Assembly: GCF_043641665.1 (NCBI RefSeq)
Contig: NC_092180.1
Location: 27,244,891-27,308,890 of the forward strand
Length of the DNA stretch: 64,000 nucleotides
Direction: 5' to 3'
Source of the DNA: Enoplosus armatus
Lineage: Eukaryota; Chordata; Actinopteri; Centrarchiformes; Enoplosidae
In this document: one piece after another, positions 61,439 through 64,000 of the stretch
How the letters are laid out: the number at the start of each line of letters is the position of its first letter
How positions within the stretch are numbered: the stretch's first letter is position 1
The notes under the pieces: model-generated
Databases searched by the model: none
What the model saw: the letters and a program-made list of their open reading frames with translations, nothing else
Told to the model about the DNA's origin: nothing
Translations under genes and position numbers: made by a program

Positions 61439-62081
61439 TGGTGTCCAGAACGCCTACGACATGGCGGAGCTGCAGAAGTCCCTCCAGCCGAGCCCGGCCC
61501 AGTCGGTCCAGTACTGCCGCTCCAGAGCCCTGCACCACCCTCCTCCTCCCCATCACCACCACCACCACCACCACCACCTCCTCCACCAGGCGCCCCCTGC
61601 CCCGCCCTCCGCACAGCAGCTGGACCCCCTCAGCCGAACAGCCAGCTCCACCACCCTGCCTCCCTCGGCAGCTTCCACCTCCTCCACAGCCACCTCCGCT
61701 GCTGCCACCACCATCACCAGCCTCCGCAGGGACGTGCCCCCCACCAGACTACCAGCCCAGGGCCAGGCCCGCCCGTCCCAGCTGGCACGCCGCTCCCTGT
61801 CCTTCTCCAGCCAGGACCTGGCCCGCTACCTGTGTGAGATCATCCGGGACGCCGACCAGCATCCGGACACGGGGCCTTTCGATTCCCTGCAGGTCTTCTC
61901 CACCGAGGGAGGGGGCTCGCCCGCCGGCTCCCTCAGCTCCTTCAGCTCCGCGGGGCTGGATGGGGGGAACAGCGCAGACGGGGTGGGGGAGGCGAGGAGG
62001 GAGGAGACGCTCGGGGAGTGGGGGCCTCGCTTCGAAAAGCTGCGGGCGCTGTACGAGCGAGCCGAGGCCAGCGACCTCTGA
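5807..62081 (+). CDS. Type III classical cadherin (neural-cadherin / DN-cadherin-like), 3' part, 10 exons
   Basis: Calcium-dependent cell-cell adhesion receptor of the plasma membrane; only the C-terminal 734 residues are in the window. The ten exons join in one frame with GT-AG introns and compatible phases throughout. Domain order is: rest of laminin G 1, EGF, laminin G 2, EGF, EGF, one transmembrane helix, cytoplasmic tail. The tail has the two catenin motifs of classical cadherins, [11 protein letters not shown] for p120-catenin and, near the C terminus, a DSLQVF...AGSLSS block plus WGPRFEKL for beta-catenin. Laminin G and EGF modules between the cadherin repeats and the membrane are absent from vertebrate type I/II cadherins and characteristic of type III (Drosophila N-cadherin, chicken Hz-cadherin), a class I recall as missing from placental mammals. 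The start, signal peptide and cadherin repeats lie upstream. The family call is secure; the exact orthologue is not, so no symbol is given. Confidence 0.93.
6625..6960. repeat. Degraded interspersed repeat
   Basis: Begins CAGGGGTATTCAACTAAAAT and includes an AGGTCC... block and, later, CCGAGGTCCGCCTG. This resembles repeats widespread in fish genomes, possibly a decayed DNA transposon. The family was not assigned. Confidence 0.4.
8531..8574. repeat. Perfect 15-bp inverted repeat (hairpin)
   Basis: GCAGCTTATCCAACC at 8531-8545 is the exact reverse complement of 8560-8574, separated by 14 nt. Inside the loop a further GG/CC pair can form after one mismatch. No known RNA family was recognised. 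Confidence 0.85.
8785..9135 (-). repeat. Teleost interspersed repeat, copy 1 (minus orientation)
   Basis: Read on the minus strand, it shares long blocks with 33705-34137, for example AAACCATAG... at its start, GACGTAGCCACCGTGACGTC, CTCGAGTTTGGCATTTTGGC and a stretch around GAGCATCACGCTGTATTGAA. I recall this unit as very frequent in percomorph fish. This copy has a triple TTAGGG-like insert at 8991-9008. No coding capacity. Confidence 0.8.
10181..10308 (+). CDS. Exon 2 in window: laminin G 1, central strands
   Basis: The acceptor is TTCTCTTCAG at 10171-10180. The exon continues in phase 0 from exon 1 with [19 protein letters not shown] and ends TPNTD plus two bases of an Arg codon at the donor GTACACGC. 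The motif 'V x F x L D x C' is the usual continuation after the WHRL strand. The donor is followed within 50 nt by several CA-rich stretches. Confidence 0.92.
10309..11741 (+). other. Intron between exons 2 and 3
   Basis: 1.4 kb. CA-rich just after the donor, T runs at about 11024-11036 and 11230-11242, and nothing else recognisable. Confidence 0.75.
11742..11865 (+). CDS. Exon 3 in window: laminin G 1, C-terminal strands
   Basis: The acceptor CAG ends at 11741; the first base completes the split Arg codon. The peptide reads [14 protein letters not shown], then a stretch ending [13 protein letters not shown]. 'LQLGG' and 'F x G C I R N L' are the signature end of laminin G domains; the Cys pairs with the GC at the start of the next exon's domain boundary. 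It ends phase 0 at GTAACACAC. A long plus-strand open frame, 11560-12033, reads through both splice sites by chance. Confidence 0.93.
16397..16711 (+). mobile_element. Tc1-like transposon fragment (3' end of transposase)
   Basis: ATTGACTGGCCTGCACAGAG and the following bases encode [11 protein letters not shown], the conserved Tc1/mariner block just before the catalytic Glu of the DD34E triad. Matching DNA continues through GGAATGAACTGG and GCGAGCCAGGCCTTATCGCC. Downstream, GGGTCCACAAACTTG...GGCCATAG resembles a decayed terminal-inverted-repeat end. Frameshifts break the reading frame, and the 5' two thirds of the element are missing. It differs enough from the element at 45487 to be a different Tc1 family. 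Confidence 0.85.
17109..17132. repeat. (AC)12 microsatellite
   Basis: Uninterrupted AC dinucleotide repeat, mid-intron. Confidence 0.95.
17604..17641. repeat. (GA)19 microsatellite
   Basis: Uninterrupted GA repeat, within a purine-rich stretch that starts at about 17581. Confidence 0.95.
17700..18019 (+). promoter_or_regulatory. Extended polypyrimidine block before exon 4 acceptor
   Basis: About 320 nt of overwhelmingly C/T sequence, with C runs at about 17738-17748 and 17906-17917. It leads to CCATCCAG at the acceptor. It is far longer than a normal polypyrimidine tract. Function beyond splice-site recognition is unknown. Confidence 0.6.
18020..18200 (+). CDS. Exon 4 in window: end of laminin G 1 plus EGF-like domain 1
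   Basis: The acceptor at 18018-18019 follows an exceptionally long pyrimidine-rich stretch. [17 protein letters not shown] closes laminin G 1. It is followed by a six-cysteine EGF-like module in the pattern C-x6-C-x5-C-x8-C-x-C-x8-C, containing [16 protein letters not shown]. The exon ends in phase 1 at GTAAGCC. There is no calcium-binding EGF consensus (no D-x-D/N-E-C start), so this is a plain EGF fold. Confidence 0.94.
19040..19080. repeat. Perfect 15-bp inverted repeat with 11-nt loop
   Basis: GAAAACAGCCTGTAA (19040-19054) is exactly complementary to 19066-19080. The stem is shorter than a typical microRNA precursor. No known family was recognised. Confidence 0.85.
21388..21404 (+). promoter_or_regulatory. 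(TG)8 tract at a pyrimidine-poor 3' splice site
   Basis: The tract ends nine bases before the intron end at 21413, in place of a polypyrimidine tract. UG repeats at this position are known to affect exon use in other genes (CFTR exon 9, TDP-43 binding). The role here is inferred. Confidence 0.5.
21414..21580 (+). CDS. Exon 5 in window: laminin G 2, N-terminal strands
   Basis: Completes a split Glu codon, then reads [16 protein letters not shown] and [20 protein letters not shown], the 'F x G x x Y' start and 'R T R' strand of a laminin G domain. The acceptor is unusual: a (TG)8 tract (21388-21404) then TAAACACCAG, with essentially no polypyrimidine tract. The donor GTAAGACTG is itself followed by a TG tract and a G run. 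It ends in phase 0. Confidence 0.92.
21749..21985 (+). repeat. SINE-like teleost repeat, copy 1 (plus orientation)
   Basis: Shares GAGACCCAACAGTTCCCACC, GAGCAGAACCAGGACTCTAG and the GGTTGGGTTGAGAGAGAGAG end with the reverse complement of 59125-59395. The 'TATATAGCGCCAAATCACAA' head is a hallmark of an abundant fish repeat. This copy lacks a short stretch present in the other (the AGGAAG...TTTTAAGAGGCAG part). Confidence 0.8.
22895..23290 (+). repeat. Interspersed teleost repeat
   Basis: Contains motif blocks typical of a widespread fish repeat: ATTATTCCAGAGAAGAAAAG, GGGAGCCAATGAAGG and GCATTCTGAACCATTTGAGG. A G run (about 23078-23097) interrupts it. The orientation and limits are approximate. 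Confidence 0.55.
24375..24465 (+). repeat. Fragment of an interspersed repeat
   Basis: ACTTTATTTGTATCGTACC followed by a TTACAATGCTCTTCGCAAT stretch resembles the head of the same class of fish repeats ('...TTTATATAGCACC...'). A similar fragment lies at about 52905-52990. Confidence 0.4.
25925..25953. repeat. (AC)n microsatellite
   Basis: Uninterrupted AC dinucleotide repeat of about 29 nt. Confidence 0.95.
26681..26744. repeat. Compound (CT)n-(CA)n microsatellite
   Basis: CT array at 26681-26712, then GTATGT, then CA array at 26719-26744. A further broken CT array is at about 26474-26503. Confidence 0.95.
29578..29600. repeat. (TG)n microsatellite
   Basis: TG dinucleotide repeat of about 23 nt inside GAGTGTG...GCGTG. 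Confidence 0.9.
30784..31048 (+). CDS. Exon 6 in window: laminin G 2, core
   Basis: Begins after AATGAAG with [19 protein letters not shown], then [20 protein letters not shown], the laminin G 'D G x W H x V x L x R' strand. A Gly-rich insert ([18 protein letters not shown]) follows before [11 protein letters not shown]. It ends phase 1 at INKSFQG / GTAGGTG. The acceptor lies in TTTCTCCAATGAAG; an alternative AG a few bases away cannot be fully excluded, but phase 0 with exon 5 supports this one. Confidence 0.92.
33102..33133. repeat. (TG)16 microsatellite
   Basis: Uninterrupted TG repeat followed by an imperfect GCGTGTGC extension. Confidence 0.95.
33705..34137 (+). repeat. Teleost interspersed repeat, copy 2 (plus orientation)
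   Basis: Begins AAACCATAGGCTGTATAAAA and ends near CCAGTGGAGTCGCCCCCTGC. It is a longer copy of the unit found inverted at 8785-9135, with about 25 kb between them. It contains no open frame. The family name is unknown to me. Confidence 0.8.
35222..35252. repeat. (AT)n microsatellite
   Basis: Uninterrupted alternating A/T of about 31 nt. Confidence 0.95.
35685..35840 (+). repeat. Fragment of a teleost interspersed repeat
   Basis: ACGGAGTAAAAGTAATGATT, CAAGTAAGAGTAAAAAGTA and CTACTCCAACAAGTACTATT form a sequence I recognise as recurrent in fish genomes. Not assigned to a named family. Confidence 0.5.
36611..36631. repeat. Poly(C) run, 21 nt
   Basis: Uninterrupted C homopolymer in the intron before exon 7. 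Confidence 0.95.
36999..37179 (+). CDS. Exon 7 in window: end of laminin G 2 and most of EGF-like domain 2
   Basis: The acceptor CTCCCTGCAG ends at 36998. The peptide reads [19 protein letters not shown], then GLSLGC, which closes laminin G 2. The next cysteines, in [20 protein letters not shown] and EC, begin an EGF-like module finished in exon 8. The donor splits an Arg codon (phase 2) and is followed directly by a short CA repeat (GTACACACACACAC). Confidence 0.93.
39714..39739. repeat. Poly(C) run, 26 nt
   Basis: Longest homopolymer I counted, continued by CCCCCCACCC. The minus strand is a G run able in principle to form G-quadruplexes. Confidence 0.95.
40071..40104. repeat. (ATTT)n tetranucleotide repeat
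   Basis: About eight tandem copies of ATTT between AACCTATTT and TCTTTC. Confidence 0.95.
41753..41997 (+). CDS. Exon 8 in window: end of EGF 2, EGF 3, first half of transmembrane helix
   Basis: Starts [17 protein letters not shown], finishing EGF 2. A third six-cysteine EGF follows, including CHQGTC and [15 protein letters not shown] short juxtamembrane linker ([15 protein letters not shown]) leads to [14 protein letters not shown], the outer half of the membrane helix. The donor GTAGCT splits a Val codon within the helix. Reading through it would add [12 protein letters not shown] and then a TAA stop at 42033-42035. Confidence 0.94.
42069..42101. repeat. (TG)16 microsatellite
   Basis: Uninterrupted TG array about 70 nt after the exon 8 donor. 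Confidence 0.95.
44060..44470 (+). repeat. Teleost interspersed repeat with internal duplication
   Basis: Contains two imperfect copies of a unit (AACAACTATTGGATGGATTG at about 44081 and CAACAAGTGTTGGATGGATC at about 44222). A tail rich in 'GTTAGCA' and 'GGTAAACA' motifs follows. I recognise the combination as frequent in percomorph fish. No coding capacity. Confidence 0.7.
45487..46579 (+). mobile_element. Tc1-like DNA transposon, internally deleted, with both terminal inverted repeats
   Basis: The 5' end CACTATATTGCCAAAAGTAT (from 45487) is matched by the reverse complement of the 3' end (GTGAGCCAATACTTTTAGCA and on to 46579) with about three mismatches over 29 nt. The element is flanked by TA at 45485-45486 and 46580-46581, the expected target-site duplication. 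At 1093 bp it is shorter than usual fish Tc1 elements. The transposase inside is broken. Non-autonomous and probably immobile. Confidence 0.95.
45621..46497 (+). pseudogene. Tc1-like transposase, broken
   Basis: The enzyme cuts and pastes the element through a DD34E catalytic core. The N-terminal frame starts at 45621 ([20 protein letters not shown], then the start of the DNA-binding helix-turn-helix). At about 45720 it jumps to unrelated codons and stops at 45764, which marks an internal deletion removing most of the DNA-binding region. The C-terminal half continues in another frame to 46497, with the first Asp present ([12 protein letters not shown]), the '[13 protein letters not shown]' block and the Glu ([13 protein letters not shown]). 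At 46198-46200 the second catalytic Asp reads Gly ([10 protein letters not shown]), so even the intact half is catalytically dead. The reverse-strand ORF 45789-46418 is a shadow. Confidence 0.93.
50897..50927. repeat. (TG)n microsatellite
   Basis: Uninterrupted TG repeat of about 31 nt. Confidence 0.95.
52337..52383. repeat. (CA)n microsatellite
   Basis: Uninterrupted CA repeat of about 47 nt; a second CA array follows 140 nt downstream. Confidence 0.95.
52526..52564. repeat. (CA)n microsatellite
   Basis: Uninterrupted CA repeat of about 39 nt. Confidence 0.95.
54225..54330 (-). repeat. Possible tRNA-derived SINE remnant
   Basis: On the minus strand, GGTCACGGGTTCAATCCCCT matches an RNA polymerase III B box (GGTTCAATCCC-like) as found in tRNA-derived SINE heads. 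I could not fold a convincing cloverleaf and the A box is weak, so this is not called as a tRNA gene. Confidence 0.4.
55882..56350 (-). pseudogene. Integrase remnant of the gypsy element
   Basis: The minus frame 56073-55882 includes [20 protein letters not shown] and [13 protein letters not shown], the conserved end of the integrase catalytic core and following region in gypsy elements. An upstream frame carries [14 protein letters not shown], the start of the core. The zinc-binding N terminus was not seen, and frameshifts separate the pieces. Confidence 0.8.
56484..57100 (-). pseudogene. Reverse transcriptase remnant of the gypsy element
   Basis: The minus strand carries scattered palm-domain blocks. 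The frame 56798-56484 includes [20 protein letters not shown] and KYIGHI...[14 protein letters not shown], the well-known stretch after the catalytic site. Where the Y-x-D-D box should lie, near 56800-56815, I read a stop and no intact Asp pair, so activity is lost. Confidence 0.8.
57200..57320 (-). pseudogene. Retroviral-type aspartic protease remnant of the gypsy element
   Basis: A minus-strand frame gives [18 protein letters not shown], with the D-T-G active-site triad at 57273-57281. Only the N-terminal portion of the protease fold is readable. Confidence 0.7.
57470..57892 (-). pseudogene. gag-like capsid remnant of the gypsy element
   Basis: The minus-strand frame beginning at 57892 includes [15 protein letters not shown], the usual start of a gypsy capsid domain. 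Further frames up to about 57480 carry a '[20 protein letters not shown]'-type stretch typical of the capsid C-terminal part. Stops and frameshifts separate them. Confidence 0.7.
58630..58663. repeat. (TTC)n microsatellite
   Basis: About eleven TTC units; the complement is a GAA repeat. Confidence 0.95.
59125..59395 (-). repeat. SINE-like teleost repeat, copy 2 (minus orientation)
   Basis: Begins with CT repeats and CAACCCAACCGGTCAAGGCA and ends AAATAAAATTGAATTGAATT. Read in reverse it matches 21749-21985 over most of its length and is the more complete copy. Confidence 0.8.
60019..60173 (+). CDS. Exon 9 in window: second half of transmembrane helix and p120-catenin-binding juxtamembrane region
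   Basis: Completes the split Val codon and reads [20 protein letters not shown], so the helix is about 22 residues followed by a basic stop-transfer segment (RWRSYK). [20 protein letters not shown] and Q complete the exon; [11 protein letters not shown] is the conserved juxtamembrane core known to bind p120/delta-catenin in classical cadherins. It ends phase 0 at GTATATCC, 13 bases before a long CA array. Confidence 0.95.
60187..60227 (+). repeat. (AC)20 array next to the exon 9 donor
   Basis: Starts 14 nt after the exon end. CA repeats close to donors are known hnRNP L-bound splicing enhancers (for example human eNOS intron 13). The array is complementary in RNA to the GT array at 61406-61434. 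Confidence 0.9.
60362..60391 (+). repeat. (TG)15 array in the last intron
   Basis: Internal TG array, complementary to the neighbouring CA arrays; a competitor in any structure pairing intron ends. Confidence 0.95.
60537..60571 (+). repeat. (CA)n array in the last intron
   Basis: Uninterrupted, about 35 nt. Confidence 0.95.
60659..60695 (+). repeat. (AC)n array in the last intron
   Basis: Uninterrupted, about 37 nt. Confidence 0.95.
61079..61140 (+). repeat. (CA)31 array, the longest dinucleotide array in the window
   Basis: Uninterrupted for about 62 nt, 226 nt upstream of the decoy acceptor at 61366-61367. Confidence 0.95.
61341..61367 (+). promoter_or_regulatory. Candidate alternative (decoy) 3' splice site
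   Basis: TCTCCTTTTCTTTTTTACAG is a textbook acceptor: a long pyrimidine tract ending CAG, AG at 61366-61367. It would join exon 9 in phase 0 to CCT CTG AGC TAA, adding Pro-Leu-Ser and then a stop at 61377-61379. Whether it is ever used is not shown by the sequence. Confidence 0.55.
61406..61448 (+). promoter_or_regulatory. (GT)n-type acceptor of the last exon
   Basis: The GT array 61406-61434 is followed by AATGTGGTGTCCAG, ending at 61448. There is no polypyrimidine tract next to the AG. The site is required by protein homology, because the peptide resumes exactly at the position expected for a classical-cadherin tail. Confidence 0.75.
61449..62081 (+). CDS. Exon 10 in window: cytoplasmic tail with beta-catenin-binding region and stop
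   Basis: Begins [20 protein letters not shown] directly after the GGGEEDQ motif, equivalent to the 'DFDLSQLHRGL' position in type I cadherins. A long low-complexity insert follows, with PPPP, a run of nine His and a Ser/Thr/Ala/Pro-rich stretch. It leads into [20 protein letters not shown], the [20 protein letters not shown] block (serines phosphorylated in other classical cadherins to tighten catenin binding) and [20 protein letters not shown] at the C terminus. These are the beta-catenin-binding elements. Stop TGA is at 62079-62081. The exon is GC-rich (codon third positions mostly G/C). Opposite-strand and other-frame ORFs here are shadows. Confidence 0.95.
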   Translation, partial: NAYDMAELQKSLQPSPAQSVQYCRSRALHHPPPPHHHHHHHHHLLHQAPPAPPSAQQLDPLSRTASSTTLPPSAASTSSTATSAAATTITSLRRDVPPTRLPAQGQARPSQLARRSLSFSSQDLARYLCEIIRDADQHPDTGPFDSLQVFSTEGGGSPAGSLSSFSSAGLDGGNSADGVGEARREETLGEWGPRFEKLRALYERAEASDL

Positions 62082-62765
62082 GCTCAGACTGCACACAGAC
62101 CAAAACTGATGGGACCCTGGCAACGGGCCGTCCTGAGACTGTCACTTAGCGGCGACCGAGGCGGGAAAACAGGCGGAGAGGGCGGACTTACGGAGAGACT
62201 CCCTCCACAAACCCTCACTCGCTGACAGATGACACAGAAGGTGTTGTATTTACTGGATGATGAGCTCTGTCAATCAACACGGCCGGCCTAACAGACAGAT
62301 GAAAGTGTCCCCCCGTGAAGAGGGCCTGTCGCTCTGCGCCCCCGTCTACCTTTGGATGGCAATTTTTTTTGCAGGAGCAGATGTTATCAAACCTGCCAGT
62401 CAGGTTAAAGGCTTCAGAATGTCTCTCTCTACCCGGGCTACTCATCATGATGGAGCTTAGCTTCACTGTTGGAACCCCCCCCCCCACCCCCCCCCAAAAA
62501 AACCCCAAATCTGTTTCAGTCACAGCCTGTAAGACCCCACATTTCCTTCTATTTTCTAACACTCCTTGTGAGCCACTCCTGGATGAGTGTCAGCCCGAAG
62601 GCCTGAAAAGTGAAATGAAAAATGTTTTGGCTAGTTTTTTGTCTGTTTGTTTTGTTTGTTTTGTTTTTATACCTGAGCAAATCAATGCCACACAAAATAT
62701 ATTTTTTTTAGCAACTTGTTGCTGGATTCAATCTTTGTAAATAAACAAAGGAATCTTACTTATAT
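62082..62765 (+). other. 3' UTR of the cadherin gene
   Basis: Non-coding sequence after the stop, with no competing gene. It contains a C/A-rich run (62475-62505) and T-rich stretches with TTTGTTTTGTTTG motifs. The end is inferred from the poly(A) signal about 20 nt upstream of the expected cleavage site. Confidence 0.7.
62740..62745 (+). terminator. Poly(A) signal AATAAA
   Basis: Canonical hexamer in TTTGTAAATAAACAAAGG, 659 nt after the stop codon. It is the only canonical plus-strand hexamer I noticed soon after the gene end. Confidence 0.7.
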
Positions 62766-64000
62766 CCCACACTGCGCGGTTATATGATAACACAGTGAAG
62801 ATGAGTGGGGTCATTCTGAGTAGCCCGCACAACGCAGAGTCTGAATTTTCAGTATATAGTGGACACATTGTGTTCTCGCTGCCTGGCTGTACACAGCTTC
62901 CGTCAATGTTTGTATGAGAAAAAAAAAAAAGAAAAAAAAAAAGTGCTTCGACCATCACTGGGTTGCAGGGTGAGAATTTTTATTTTTATTTTTTTCTTTC
63001 CTGGTAATATGTCTTTTGCTGGGTTGAGTAATTCTGTATTGGTTGGGTGTTTCAAGTTTCAACGCTCTGTGGGTTGTAAGACATCAAGCTTTCTACTTAC
63101 TACTGCGCCCTCGTCTTGTGATTTCCTATTCTCATTTGCGCTCCTCCTCACCCGAGGGAGGGTGCACCAAAAAAAAAAAAAAAAAAAAAAAAAAATTCAA
63201 ACAGCTTTGTAACAGAGAGATGGGAGCGGACGTGCGGACCGCGGGAAGGAGGAAAATACTTGCTCTGTTGTGCTCTGTTCTGCGTACCCTTCCTCCTCGG
63301 GCATACCAAGTGTGGCGTCTGCGAGGGACTATTTCAACAAGACGATTTGCTCGGTAGAATACAAACTATGTCAAACAGCTTTCCAAGGTGACTACTCGAT
63401 ACATACAAACGGAGAGAGGAGGAGGAGGAGGATGATAGAGATTTATAATGATTATTCCTACATATAGTTCTGAGCCATGTGCAGTTCACGCACACATGTA
63501 TCTAATGTCCCTTGCTAAATTACCGTACACTCTTGGCTGAAGCAGTGTGATAATTGCGATTGTGGGGAAAAGGACGGATGGAAAATTCGAAGGGAAATAA
63601 TAACTCTGCAGTTATTATCCCAGCTGTGAATTGTCAGCACAGTGGCAAGTGTTCCTCTTATTTGGCTTCCTTGTCACATCAGGTTGATTGATCCCCCCCC
63701 GTTGTTGTGGAACCAGTGAGAACAATTTGTCTAAAAAAGAACGGAAAAGTCAAAGAACAATAACAAAGCGGGGAAGGTGAAGAGGAGTGCGGAGTCTGAA
63801 AGGGCCGCGTTTCTTTTTCACCTTTGATAAGAGATATGATTAGAGGGTGGAAGGTTGAATCAGAGAGCAAATGAGGAAGGGGAGGCAGAGGGGAACCATC
63901 TCATCAAGCGCCTGCCTCAGTGGTGAAATGTGCCACCGGTGCAGCATGGAGCTCCGTAGGGAGCCGTACAGAGGGATGCTGGGAGCGATGGTTTTCTGCA
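62766..64000. other. Downstream intergenic region; nothing recognised
   Basis: Contains A runs (about 62920-62942, 63169-63194) and T-rich stretches. No exon, RNA gene or transposon is recognised on either strand. Short ORFs here are low-complexity. Confidence 0.6.

Larger units (their letters stand above)
60174..61448 (+). other. Last intron: microsatellite-dense
   Basis: In 1275 nt it holds six dinucleotide arrays: CA at 60187-60227, TG at 60362-60391, CA at 60537-60571, CA at 60659-60695, CA at 61079-61140, and GT at 61406-61434. A C run (about 60859-60870) is also present. The first CA array is next to the donor and the last GT array next to the acceptor. No gene is seen inside. Confidence 0.9.

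Noticed and set aside
61408..62109. 233-residue plus-strand ORF in the last exon
   Set aside because: Wrong frame; the frame of 61449-62081 carries the beta-catenin motifs. The alternative frame is Pro/Ser/Arg-rich because of GC-rich codons.
1..64000. CRISPR arrays, bacterial operons, rRNA or tRNA genes
   Set aside because: None present; the regular repeats are microsatellites, and the exon-intron structure and repeats are those of a vertebrate.

Overview
This is vertebrate, almost certainly teleost fish (probably percomorph-like), genomic DNA. Almost all apparent ORFs are short noise. The real coding signal is a set of small exons separated by 1-18 kb introns full of CA/TG microsatellites, long C/G homopolymers, Tc1-like transposons and repeats I recognise as common in bony fish genomes.

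The window holds the 3' end of one plus-strand gene. Ten coding exons, at 5807-5934, 10181-10308, 11742-11865, 18020-18200, 21414-21580, 30784-31048, 36999-37179, 41753-41997, 60019-60173 and 61449-62081, join in one uninterrupted frame. They encode 734 residues plus a stop: the rest of a laminin G domain, an EGF repeat, a second laminin G domain, two EGF repeats, a transmembrane helix, and a classical-cadherin tail with a p120-catenin site and a beta-catenin site. That architecture is a type III classical cadherin (Drosophila N-cadherin-like; usually named 'neural-cadherin' or 'DE-cadherin-like' in fish). The ectodomain cadherin repeats and the promoter lie upstream of the window. The 3' UTR runs from 62082 to about 62765, with AATAAA at 62740-62745.

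Region by region: 1-5806 is upstream intron with no exon found. 5935-41752 alternates small exons and introns holding a Tc1 fragment (16397-16711), an inverted pair of a roughly 0.4 kb repeat (8785-9135 and 33705-34137) and other repeats. The 18 kb intron 41998-60018 splits the transmembrane helix and carries an internally deleted Tc1-like element (45487-46579), a decayed antisense Ty3/gypsy retrotransposon (about 55750-57892) and an SINE-like repeat (59125-59395). The last intron (60174-61448) is packed with CA and TG arrays. 62766-64000 looks intergenic.

The most interesting signal is in that last intron. A (CA)n array sits next to its donor and a (GT)n array lies just before its pyrimidine-poor acceptor. 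A much stronger-looking decoy acceptor lies 81 nt upstream and would truncate the protein before its beta-catenin-binding region. Pairing of the CA and UG repeats in the pre-mRNA would loop the decoy out. This could decide whether a catenin-coupled or an uncoupled cadherin is made.
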